A DNA stretch of 64,000 nt, from NCBI GenBank assembly GCA_035634255.1, contig DASQDI010000083.1, forward strand, positions 12,037 to 76,036, given 5' to 3'. Below the pieces are notes generated by a model, which worked only from the letters and a program-made list of their open reading frames with translations, was not told the DNA's origin and did not search any database. Positions 34,641 through 42,740 of this stretch are shown one piece after another. Source of the DNA: DATLMR01 sp035634255 (lineage in GTDB: Bacteria; Acidobacteriota; Blastocatellia; UBA7656). Within the stretch, counting starts at the first letter, position 1. Each line of letters begins with the position of its first letter. The position numbers and the translations under genes are program-made.

Positions 34641-36827
34641 ATGACAAATGTGCCTGCCATCGAACATCTGCTGTTGCGGCTGCGCCCGCTCAATCGCGCC
34701 CTGCGCGCGGCTGTCGAAAATCAGGGCCGGGCCGCCGCGCGACTGTTCCGCCCCGACGTTACTCCGCTCTGCGTCACGCAGGAGCAGGTGCAGGTGTTGC
34801 TCGGCGATGTTGATGAATTGCTCGATTGCCGGATAACGGCCGGGACGCCGGCGGCTATGACCGAGGAAGAACGGGCGGCCGAAGACAGATTGCGCGAAGG
34901 CTGTGGGGCGACGCAGACCGCCCTGCCGCTTGATCGCCTGTCTGAGTCCCTAGGCCTCTCACCCTTCGAGCAGGAAGCGGTGCTGCTCTGTGCGGCGGTC
35001 GAGGTGGACCGCTCGTACGAGCGCATCTATGCTTTCATCCTCGATGATCTGAACCGCCGCTACCCCTGCGTCGAATTGCTCTGCACTCTGACGGCGGGCG
35101 ATCTCGCGGAACGTTGCGAGCGCCGGCAGGCGCTCAGCCCTTACGGGAAGCTGCGGCGCACGGGCGTGCTGCAAGCTTTCGGCGAGCCCGCCACCGAGAT
35201 GCGCCAAGACCTGCGCCTCGCGCCCGGTTTGTTCTCCTACCTCACCGGGGCCGAGACAGACATGGCGGGCCTGTTCCGCGACCGCGCCGAAGTCGCGCGC
35301 CCGTACAATTTCGACGAGACTGACCTGCCATCGGGGATTGATCCCGAGACCATAAGGCGTTCGGCCCTCGCCCTGCGCGAGCGCCGGGTCGCCGCGCTCG
35401 GCATCTGGGGGCCGCGCCACAGCGGGAAGAGCGAGGCCGCCATCGCTATCGCTTCGGCGGCCGGCCTTCCGTTGCGCAGGTGGCTTTTTGCGGAGGCGTT
35501 GCCGCAAGGCGCGACTCACGCGCAGCAGATCGCCGAATCGATCCACACCGCCGCGACGCTGGGCGCGATTCTGTGGGTCGATACCGCCCCCCTGACCGGG
35601 CCGGGCGGCGAAAGCTTGAACGCCCTCGGCGCGACCCTTGCCGATCACCTCGCAGCCTCGCAGCTCCCGATCATTCTCACCGGAGTACACCCCTGGAGGC
35701 CGACCGAATTGCTCGAAGCGCGCCCGTACGCCGAGATCGAGATCGACGCGCCGACTTACTCCGAGCGGCAGGCCATGTGGGAGCGTGCACTGCCCGAAGT
35801 GAGCACAGAGCAGCGCGACGATTTCGCCGCGCGCTTTCGCCTTCACAGGCTCGAATTGCGCGCGGTGGCGCAGGTCGCGCGCGCGCAGGCATCGCTCGCG
35901 GAAAACGGCCGCCCCGCGACTGTCGGCGAACAACTGGAACAGGCGTGCGCCGCCGTCACGCGCAGGAACAGCCATCACTTCTCCACCATAATCAAGCCTC
36001 GGCGCGGCCCCGACGATTTGATCCTGCCCTCTGCCTTGCACCGGCAGGTCACGGAAGTCGGGCACTTTTTCAAGGCATGGCCGCGCGTGGCGGAGGGCTG
36101 GGGCTTCGGCCGCCTCGTCACGGGGGAGGGCGGCATCAAGGTGTTGTTCACGGGTGATTCGGGCACGGGCAAGACTCTGGCGGCGGAGGTCATCGCCGGC
36201 CAGTTGCGCATGCCTTTGCTCAAGATCGACCTTTCGCGCATCGTCTCGAAGTGGGTGGGCGAGACCGAAAAGCATTTGGAGCAGGCCTTCAGCGAGGCCG
36301 AAGACAGCCATGCGGTGCTATTCTTTGACGAGGCCGACGCGCTCTTCGGCAAACGCGGCGAAGTGCGGCACGGGGTAGACCGCTATGCGAACCTCGAAGT
36401 GAGTTACCTGTTGCAACGGCTCGAAGCCTATTACGGTTTGGTGATTCTGGCGAGCAACCTGCGCAGCAACATCGACCCGGCCTTCACGCGGCGCTTCCAG
36501 ATCGTGCTCAATTTCCCTCGGCCCGAGCCGGCCGAACGGCGGCGCATCTGGGAGCTGGCCTTCCCTAAGACCGCGCCGCTCGAACCGGGGATCGATTTCA
36601 AGCTCCTTTCGCGGCTCGACCTGACCGGGGCGGGCATCGTCGCCTCGGCGCAGACGGCAGCCCTGTTAGCCATCGAATCGGCGGGTAGCAGTCGTTACGA
36701 GGGCGATGCTGTGATAACTAAATCGCACATCGTGCATGCCATCTCGCGGCAGTACCGGCGCGAGGGGAGAGTGCTGACTTCGTCTGAGCTTGGGCCGTAC
36801 GCGCCTCTGTTGCAGGAGGCGAGATGA
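34641..36827 (+). CDS. eCIS AAA+ ATPase (Pvc15-like)
   Basis: A 728-residue ATPase. A first, degenerate P-loop-like GPRHSGKSE lies at about 260. The full AAA+ module begins near residue 504 with Walker A TGDSGTGKTLAAE, Walker B AVLFFDEADALFG, sensor VILASNLRSNIDPAF and arginine finger region AFTRRFQIVLNFPRP. Pvc15/Afp15 family ATPases are needed for particle assembly and/or loading of cargo, and are a diagnostic eCIS component not found in ordinary phage tails. ATG 34641 is preceded by GGAG. Its stop overlaps the next gene's start (ATGA), directly linking the ATPase to a cargo gene. Confidence 0.92.
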   Translation: MTNVPAIEHLLLRLRPLNRALRAAVENQGRAAARLFRPDVTPLCVTQEQVQVLLGDVDELLDCRITAGTPAAMTEEERAAEDRLREGCGATQTALPLDRLSESLGLSPFEQEAVLLCAAVEVDRSYERIYAFILDDLNRRYPCVELLCTLTAGDLAERCERRQALSPYGKLRRTGVLQAFGEPATEMRQDLRLAPGLFSYLTGAETDMAGLFRDRAEVARPYNFDETDLPSGIDPETIRRSALALRERRVAALGIWGPRHSGKSEAAIAIASAAGLPLRRWLFAEALPQGATHAQQIAESIHTAATLGAILWVDTAPLTGPGGESLNALGATLADHLAASQLPIILTGVHPWRPTELLEARPYAEIEIDAPTYSERQAMWERALPEVSTEQRDDFAARFRLHRLELRAVAQVARAQASLAENGRPATVGEQLEQACAAVTRRNSHHFSTIIKPRRGPDDLILPSALHRQVTEVGHFFKAWPRVAEGWGFGRLVTGEGGIKVLFTGDSGTGKTLAAEVIAGQLRMPLLKIDLSRIVSKWVGETEKHLEQAFSEAEDSHAVLFFDEADALFGKRGEVRHGVDRYANLEVSYLLQRLEAYYGLVILASNLRSNIDPAFTRRFQIVLNFPRPEPAERRRIWELAFPKTAPLEPGIDFKLLSRLDLTGAGIVASAQTAALLAIESAGSSRYEGDAVITKSHIVHAISRQYRREGRVLTSSELGPYAPLLQEAR

Positions 36828-38758
36828 GCCGCCACAGGCTCGGAGAATCCGAAGACAGGCGCGAGGACGAGGCCTTAAAGCCCGTCACCATTCAGCGCGC
36901 GCCGGAGCCGGGCGCGTCCGACCCCTCGGGCCTTCAGTCGAGTTTCGGCAACGCGGCCGTGGCTCAATCGCTCACGCAGGGTAAAGCCACAACGCCCGCG
37001 CAGGGCCTGATCGTAGACGACGCGGCGGAGGCGCTTGAGCCGGGGCAGATGAAAAAGAGCGCCTTCCTCGCTCAGCTACGGGCGTCAGCGTCGAAAGTGG
37101 CGGACGAAGTTCTGTCGGGCACGCTCTCGTCTGTGGGGGCATCGATCTACATCGACCAGTGGCTAGGCAAATACACCGGGCAAAGCGGCCAGCAGATCGA
37201 GCAGGAGGCGCGCAAATACGCGCCGGGCGCGAAGTCCGCGGGCGATTACATAGGAGCCATCGCGGGGCGGGTGCGCCAGGAATTGACGACGTGGGCGAAT
37301 ACAGGTGAGAGCCCCGGCGAAGGCGCGGCCTCTGGGGGCGGAAGCATCATCGGGGACGCGGCGTCCGCCATCGGCGGCATTTTCTTCAAAGACCGCGAGG
37401 GGGGCGGGGGAAGAGACGCCGACCCGAGGGCGGTACAAGCACGGCTGGGCGCGGGGCAAACGCTGGACGGCGGCGTGAGGTCGAGGATGGAGTCGGCCTT
37501 CGGCGAGAGCTTCGCGGGGGTCGAAGTACACGCGGATACAAAAGGCGCGGAACTCTCCTCGGGTTTGAAGGCGCGTGCGTTCACCGTGGGCGAGCACATA
37601 GCATTCGGGGCGGGAGAATACCAGCCGGGGACATTGATCGGGGATGCATTGATCGCGCACGAGCTGGCCCACGTCATGCAGCAACGCGGCGGTAAAGCGG
37701 CAGAAGCTCCGGCCCATAAAGGGGCATCGGAATATGGGGCGTTAGAGGAGGATGCTGACCGTGCCGCCGTCGGCGCGGTCGTTTCGGCATTGGGCGGCGC
37801 CAAAAAGGGCCTGGCCAACATATCCAAGAACGCGCTGCCGAGTCTGAAGTCGGGGCTGCGACTCCAGAGGTGCGAGAGTAAAGAGTCCAAAGAGAAGAAG
37901 AGGCTGGCGGGGCTCCAATTCGACCTCATGGAGAAGAAGAGAAAAGAGAAAGAGGACCAGATGCGCAAGGAGGCCGAGGAAGCGGCCAAGAAGAGGGGCG
38001 TGGAGAATCCGAAAATCGAAGTCAAGATGAATATGGAAGACGTTATGGCGGACGACCTGAAGGAGGCCAAGTTCGTCAGGGCATCGACCGACCCGTGGTT
38101 GAAGGATATTGATGATAAGGCCCGCGAGAATTATAGAAAAGTGCGAGCGCCGGGGGCGTGGGCTAAAATTCTGACGAGCGTTAAAGACACTGAGATAGAA
38201 CCTCTCATGCAGGGGAAGACGTACGAGTTCGACCCCGAAAAGGCCCTGAGTAAGGGCTGGTATGCCTGGCGGTCCGGCACCACGCTCGGCTTCGGGATGG
38301 CGTTTGTCCACTCCGTCGAAGCTGGCGCCAAAAACGTGTGGCCTATCCTGGTTCACGAAATGGGCGGGCATTTCGAGTACGGCACGACCCACGCCGAAGA
38401 GATCATGAACATCGTCCTTGAAATGATGCCCGAGGCCGAGCGAAAGAAGTTGCAAGGCGACGAAAATAAGATGCAGGACTTCCGAGACACGTATACATAC
38501 GCCGAGACGGAAATATATTCGGCCCTGCGCCAGCGCCGTTATGATAAACCACCGGATGGGAGCCCAGCGCCGCAGCACGGCGGCCTGCTCCCCGATGAAA
38601 ACATTGACATCAGGCTCAAACAGATAGAAGAAGTATTACACCCGGATGTGGCGAAAGCGGTCCTGCTCCACCTCAAAGCGCGCGTCCATGCGTCACCCGA
38701 CATCCTAGACCGTGACAAGGAGCTTTTCGACCTGAAAGTCAAAAAATTCGGCATCTGA
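36824..38758 (+). CDS. DUF4157 cargo candidate with two metal-site motifs
   Basis: A 644-residue protein. Residues 36-50: LQSSFGNAAVAQSL. Residues about 58-160: a leader shared with the gene at 40528 (LEPGQMKKSAFLAQLRAS, VGASIYIDQWLGKYTGQSG). Residues about 205-300: DUF4157 with HELAHVMQQ (H279, E280, H283). After a charged coiled-coil-like linker, the C-terminal ~250 residues hold LVHEMGGHFEYG (H511, E512, H516), a spacing one residue longer than HExxH, followed by YAETEIYSALRQ. The C-terminus may be a metallopeptidase toxin with a variant site, but the fold is not recognised. Coupled to the ATPase gene by a 4-base overlap. Confidence 0.82.
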   Translation: MSRHRLGESEDRREDEALKPVTIQRAPEPGASDPSGLQSSFGNAAVAQSLTQGKATTPAQGLIVDDAAEALEPGQMKKSAFLAQLRASASKVADEVLSGTLSSVGASIYIDQWLGKYTGQSGQQIEQEARKYAPGAKSAGDYIGAIAGRVRQELTTWANTGESPGEGAASGGGSIIGDAASAIGGIFFKDREGGGGRDADPRAVQARLGAGQTLDGGVRSRMESAFGESFAGVEVHADTKGAELSSGLKARAFTVGEHIAFGAGEYQPGTLIGDALIAHELAHVMQQRGGKAAEAPAHKGASEYGALEEDADRAAVGAVVSALGGAKKGLANISKNALPSLKSGLRLQRCESKESKEKKRLAGLQFDLMEKKRKEKEDQMRKEAEEAAKKRGVENPKIEVKMNMEDVMADDLKEAKFVRASTDPWLKDIDDKARENYRKVRAPGAWAKILTSVKDTEIEPLMQGKTYEFDPEKALSKGWYAWRSGTTLGFGMAFVHSVEAGAKNVWPILVHEMGGHFEYGTTHAEEIMNIVLEMMPEAERKKLQGDENKMQDFRDTYTYAETEIYSALRQRRYDKPPDGSPAPQHGGLLPDENIDIRLKQIEEVLHPDVAKAVLLHLKARVHASPDILDRDKELFDLKVKKFGI

Positions 38759-38778
38759 GCCCTTGAAGGGGAGCGGCA

Positions 38779-39387
38779 ATGAGTAACCAAGATAAAGACC
38801 TGCTAGTGAAGGAACAACTCATAAGACTGGCGAGCGATGGCCCCGGAGCGTATGAGGCGGCCCGGTCCTGGTTCGAGCAGCAGGGTCCGGGGATCGCCGC
38901 CGCTCTGGCAGGCGGGTTGGAAGACGCGGGCCTCGGCTCGGTAGCCCACTGGCGCATACTTCGTCTGCTCGCCTATTTCGCCAGGGAGGAGACCCTGCCC
39001 GCAATTCTCAAAGCGTTCCACCGCGCGCGGGCCCCCTACGACCCTATCGTGCTTCCCGGGGCGATGGAAGCTCTGGCGGCATTTCGCACGCCGGAAGCCT
39101 CCGGCCCCTTAATCGCGCTTCTACAGGAAAGTAACCTGGACATCGTGATGAGCGCCGCCGCCCTGGTCGGGTACACAGGCGATCTAAATGCGGTCGAGCC
39201 GCTGTTGCGTCTCTTGAGCAGCGATAATTCTTCTTTACGTTACAGCGCTACCAGAGGGCTCATTCACTTTGATACCCCGACGGTCCGCGCCGCCCTGGAA
39301 AAACATTTAGAGACCGAGACGGAGTCGGGGGTTCGTGAATTGATCTTGTCTGCTCAGGGCGGAGGAGGCAACAAGGATGCTAAATAA
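38779..39387 (+). CDS. HEAT-repeat protein in the eCIS cargo region
   Basis: A 202-residue alpha-solenoid made of HEAT/PBS-lyase-type repeats: GAMEALAAFRTPEASGPLIA, AAALVGYTGDLNAVEPLLR and ATRGLIHFDTPTVRAALE. Such solenoids usually bind other proteins. RBS GGGGAGCGG-like sequence precedes the start. It overlaps the next gene by 11 bases. Its place between two cargo genes suggests an adaptor or chaperone for loading (inference). Confidence 0.78.
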   Translation: MSNQDKDLLVKEQLIRLASDGPGAYEAARSWFEQQGPGIAAALAGGLEDAGLGSVAHWRILRLLAYFAREETLPAILKAFHRARAPYDPIVLPGAMEALAAFRTPEASGPLIALLQESNLDIVMSAAALVGYTGDLNAVEPLLRLLSSDNSSLRYSATRGLIHFDTPTVRAALEKHLETETESGVRELILSAQGGGGNKDAK

Positions 39388-40576
39388 AAATCTTGATAAA
39401 CTAGCCCGCACTGATCTTCAGAGGTTTGGCAAGAGCTGGCCCGCGTTTAGGGTGTGCGGATACGCGGGACTGTTATTCGCCGTCGTTCTCTCTATAACGC
39501 TGGTTAATCGCCTCAACCTGTCGCTTCGGGTTATAGCCGTAATCCTGACAGCCTCTACGCTGACATTTCTGGCGGTAGCCATGGCGACCAAGATCATCAC
39601 AGGCACAGAACGGCTCATCTTCTATCACGACTTCATCGGAGTGGTGGCGGTGACCTCGGCCCTGCTGTGGCTGCTGGGTCAGCCTGTACTGCCGTATCTG
39701 GACGTTACGGTCCTTGGCGTCGGCGCGTTCCTGGCTTGCGGGCGCGTCGGGTGCCTGATGGTTGGCTGTTGTCACGGGCGGCCTTCGCGGCTGGGCATCT
39801 GCTACGGAGAAGCACACGCCGCCGCCGGATTTACACGGCACCTTGTCGGCGTGCGGCTCTTCCCGGTTCAGGCGGTCGAATCGCTCTGGGTGTTATGTAT
39901 CGTGCTCGCGGGCTGCGGGTTGATCTGGCTTAATCGCACGCCGGGCGAGGCGACCGCCTTGTTCGTCATGGCTTACTGCCCCGCGCGATTCTTCTTCGAG
40001 GTCGCGAGGTGGCGTCCGGCCCGCGAATATTTCCGGGGGCTGACACAGCCCCAGTGGACGTCGCCCATCCTGATGGCTTTCGTCGCGGGGGCCGAACTGT
40101 CAGGCGTGTTGCCGCTGCATCAATGGCATGTCGTGTTGGCGGCCTGCATGATCGCGACCACGATCTACTTCGCGGTTAGGGGAGGCTCACCAAAAGCAGA
40201 CAGGTATCAGCTTCTCGACTCGGGCCATGTCACCGAGCTGGCCGAAGCAATTGAAGTCGCGTCACGTTTTACAACCGGCATCCATGTGGGCTGCACTTCG
40301 CTCGGCATAAAAATATCGACGGGCAAGCTGAAGGTCGATACGGGCGAAATTCATCATTATGCCCTGTCGTGCCGGAACGAAAGTCTGGATGAAGAGGCCG
40401 CCGGAATACTGGCGCAATTGATCCTGCAAATGAAGCAGAGGGCCGCGTCGGGTGAACTGATCAGCGGTGGGCATGGCCTGTTTCATCTGCTCGTGCGTCC
40501 CCATGCGGGTTTGTTTCAGGAGAGGATATGGGTTGCTGCAACGCCGAAAGTTCAAGAGACCAACACGAGCCGCTGA
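39377..40576 (+). CDS. Lgt-like (prolipoprotein diacylglyceryl transferase family) membrane protein with C-terminal extra domain
   Basis: A 399-residue protein. At least six membrane helices lie in residues 25-275. The signature GRVGCLMVGCCHGRP, the RLFPVQAVESLW segment and YCPARFFFEVARWRP correspond to the conserved Lgt blocks (GRxGNFxNxExxG, HPxQLYE and the Arg-containing loop), in the Cys-rich variant found in many Lgt-like proteins. About 120 residues (280-399) follow as a soluble domain (HVTELAEAIEVASRFTTG, GEIHHYALSCRNESLDEE). Canonical Lgt transfers diacylglycerol to a lipobox cysteine; whether this variant does so is unknown. It overlaps the HEAT gene by 11 bases and the next cargo gene by 49 bases, so it is clearly part of the operon. 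Confidence 0.75.
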   Translation: MLNKNLDKLARTDLQRFGKSWPAFRVCGYAGLLFAVVLSITLVNRLNLSLRVIAVILTASTLTFLAVAMATKIITGTERLIFYHDFIGVVAVTSALLWLLGQPVLPYLDVTVLGVGAFLACGRVGCLMVGCCHGRPSRLGICYGEAHAAAGFTRHLVGVRLFPVQAVESLWVLCIVLAGCGLIWLNRTPGEATALFVMAYCPARFFFEVARWRPAREYFRGLTQPQWTSPILMAFVAGAELSGVLPLHQWHVVLAACMIATTIYFAVRGGSPKADRYQLLDSGHVTELAEAIEVASRFTTGIHVGCTSLGIKISTGKLKVDTGEIHHYALSCRNESLDEEAAGILAQLILQMKQRAASGELISGGHGLFHLLVRPHAGLFQERIWVAATPKVQETNTSR

Positions 40577-42081
40577 CTGCCGGCACTCCCCAGCCGCAGC
40601 TGTCGGCCAGAGCTGAGCCGAGGGACGAGAATTCGACGATCCAATCGAGCCTTGGCAATGCGGCCATGGCGGCCTGCGCCGCAAGCAACCCGCACGGGGA
40701 TTGCTCTAACATGTTGTCGCTGCAATCGAGCTACGGGAATGCGGCGGTGGCGCGGGGACTGATCCAACGCAAGGCGGCGGGGGAAGGGTACGCCGGCGGG
40801 GTAGGCGCAGCGGCAGGCGATCAAGAGGCAACTGCCGGAGCAACGCCCGCGCAGGGTGTGATCGTGGAAGACACGGCGGCAACGCTTCAGCCGGGGCAGA
40901 TGAAGAAGAGTGATTTCCTGTCGCAGTTGCGTGCCGCTGTAACACAAGTGGCGGAGGAATCGTCCGGGGCGGTCGGGGCCGTCGGAGCTTCGGTCTACAT
41001 AAGCCAGTGGTACGACAGATATAGCGGGCAAAGCGGCAGGCAAATCGAGCAGGCGGTCCGGGCGCAGGTGCCGGAAGCGGCCGGGGCAAATAGTGCGGGC
41101 GGTTACATAGCAGCCGTCACGGCCAGGGTGCGGCGGGAATTATCCCCTCAGCCGGGCACCGGCGAAGGCTCCGGCTCCACGGGCGGAGGGCTTGTTGAAG
41201 GCGTGGCATCGGCAATCGGCGGGATTCTATTCAAGGAGCGCAGCGGCGGGGCGAGAGGTGCTAACGACCCGCAGGCGATCCGGGCCCAGTTGGGCGAGGG
41301 GCGGGCGCTCGATGGGGTTTTAAGGTCGAGGATGGAATCATCATTCGGCGAGGACTTTTCCCACGTCCGCGTGCACACTGACGCCAGGGCCGCCGGGCTC
41401 TCCTCGGGTCTGAACGCGCGGGCGTTCACGATTGGGGAGCATGTCGCTTTCGGCTCGGGAGAGTATCAACCGGGGACTCTGATCGGCGATGCCCTAATCG
41501 CCCATGAGCTGGCCCACACGATCCAACAGGGATCAGGGGCCTCCGGGGCTTTAACCTCAGCGACCTCTCCAGGCTCATCGAGCGGGTTGGAGCAGGAGGC
41601 GGATCAGGCCGCCTTCGACATGTTAAAGACGGGGAGGGCCCGCGTACGCCCCGGTCGCAGCCGAGGGTTGAGCTTGCAGCGGTGCGGGTTCGGGCTGCCG
41701 GGCGCCGGCTTCAGCCCCCTGCTTTTCGCCTTCCACACCGTCCTGCCGAACCCAACTCCGGGACAACCGGGCGGCTGGCAGGAAACGTCGGTCGTGACTC
41801 TAAGATTTTCGGACGGTCGTACCGGGAATACATGGAGCTGTAGGTTGATAGTAGGCGCGCCCGTCGAGAGTTACCTTGGCCCCGTCGATCCCACGGCGGC
41901 GGCGGTAAGCGCGGCGACGGCGGCGACGACCGCCTCCACCGTCGTGATGCACAGCAGGCCTGCCTGGCTCGGCGAAGCCGACTACTGCCCCGCGTTCCGC
42001 ACGGCTATGCAAGCCACGCTCGCCGGGCTTCTTCCGGGAGCCAGAGTAAGCTCGCCCTCCGGTGGCGCGCGCGGAAGGTAG
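40528..42081 (+). CDS. DUF4157 cargo candidate with shared leader and unknown C-terminus
   Basis: A 517-residue protein. It starts MGCCNAES, then has two copies of the QSSxGNAA motif (IQSSLGNAAMAA and LQSSYGNAAVARGL). The leader LQPGQMKKSDFLSQLRAA, VGASVYISQWYDRYSGQSG matches the gene at 36824. DUF4157 follows with HELAHTIQQ (H326 first). The remaining ~140 residues are beta-rich at first (WQETSVVTLRFSDGRTGN), then Ala/Thr-rich, and end SSPSGGARGR; no known toxin fold is recognised. The ATG at 40528 is set by AGGAGAGG immediately upstream although it lies 49 bases inside the Lgt-like gene. Confidence 0.82.
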   Translation: MGCCNAESSRDQHEPLTAGTPQPQLSARAEPRDENSTIQSSLGNAAMAACAASNPHGDCSNMLSLQSSYGNAAVARGLIQRKAAGEGYAGGVGAAAGDQEATAGATPAQGVIVEDTAATLQPGQMKKSDFLSQLRAAVTQVAEESSGAVGAVGASVYISQWYDRYSGQSGRQIEQAVRAQVPEAAGANSAGGYIAAVTARVRRELSPQPGTGEGSGSTGGGLVEGVASAIGGILFKERSGGARGANDPQAIRAQLGEGRALDGVLRSRMESSFGEDFSHVRVHTDARAAGLSSGLNARAFTIGEHVAFGSGEYQPGTLIGDALIAHELAHTIQQGSGASGALTSATSPGSSSGLEQEADQAAFDMLKTGRARVRPGRSRGLSLQRCGFGLPGAGFSPLLFAFHTVLPNPTPGQPGGWQETSVVTLRFSDGRTGNTWSCRLIVGAPVESYLGPVDPTAAAVSAATAATTASTVVMHSRPAWLGEADYCPAFRTAMQATLAGLLPGARVSSPSGGARGR

Positions 42082-42125
42082 CATGATAGAAAAGGGTCAG
42101 TGTTAAGGCGAAGGGCGGTTGAAGG

Positions 42126-42692
42126 ATGGAAAAAGAATTAATAGAGGAGATGCGCGGCATCATTCACTCCTACTACCCAAGGGGCGTCCCGGTCGATGAC
42201 CCGGCCTACTTCGACTCTGACGAGGCGCGGAGGCTGGAGGCGATGCGGCTACGCGCGGTTAAGAATGATCACGATTGGAATCGCCTGCTTGAAGCGTTGC
42301 GGGCGGCATCACCGGACTGCCGGATCGAAGACTGGACTCATCTGGCAACCGATAAGGACGCATCCTACCGTTGCCGCGTCGAGATGCCGCCGGGCGAGTC
42401 CCTGCACGCGGTCGTGGCATGCGTGAGCATACTCGTGCCCTTCTACCTCGTCTATTCTTCTCAGGTTCGCCGGTTGCAGGACCGGTTCGCGCCGCCCGAG
42501 GTTCGCTACGAGCTTACCGATGAGGAGGCTGGGTATGGGCAGGTGGTGACGAGCAACATCGAGGCGATCTTCGGATACTCTCCCATGCCTCCTGACATAG
42601 GAATGCAGCCCGTGTCGGATGTCGCGGTTGGGAACGTGGAGATAGGGAAGGCAACGCTTTATGATTGCCTGTTCACCGACGACCGCTGGTAA
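42126..42692 (+). CDS. Unknown protein at the end of the eCIS operon
   Basis: A 188-residue soluble protein without a recognised family: a helical N-terminus (MEKELIEEMRGIIHSYY), a middle with RIEDWTHLATDKDASYRCRV and a hydrophobic strand VACVSILVPFYLVYSSQVR, and a beta-rich end (DVAVGNVEIGKATLYDCLF). It follows the last cargo gene by 44 bases. The position would suit an immunity protein or cargo chaperone, but no family match supports this. Its 3' end faces the regulator gene 48 bases away. Confidence 0.6.
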   Translation: MEKELIEEMRGIIHSYYPRGVPVDDPAYFDSDEARRLEAMRLRAVKNDHDWNRLLEALRAASPDCRIEDWTHLATDKDASYRCRVEMPPGESLHAVVACVSILVPFYLVYSSQVRRLQDRFAPPEVRYELTDEEAGYGQVVTSNIEAIFGYSPMPPDIGMQPVSDVAVGNVEIGKATLYDCLFTDDRW

Positions 42693-42740
42693 ACCGACGG
42701 GATTCCCGACCTGACGGCCGGATTACTGTAAAGACCCGCT

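Noticed and set aside
38354..38371. Canonical HExxH reading of the C-terminal site in the 36824 protein
   Set aside because: The sequence is H-E-M-G-G-H, so the second histidine is one residue too far for HExxH; reported as a variant instead.
10923..42692. Contractile tail genes as a prophage or type VI secretion system
   Set aside because: No capsid, portal, terminase, holin or integrase and no TssJLM membrane complex; AAA+ ATPase, cap protein and DUF4157 cargo fit eCIS.
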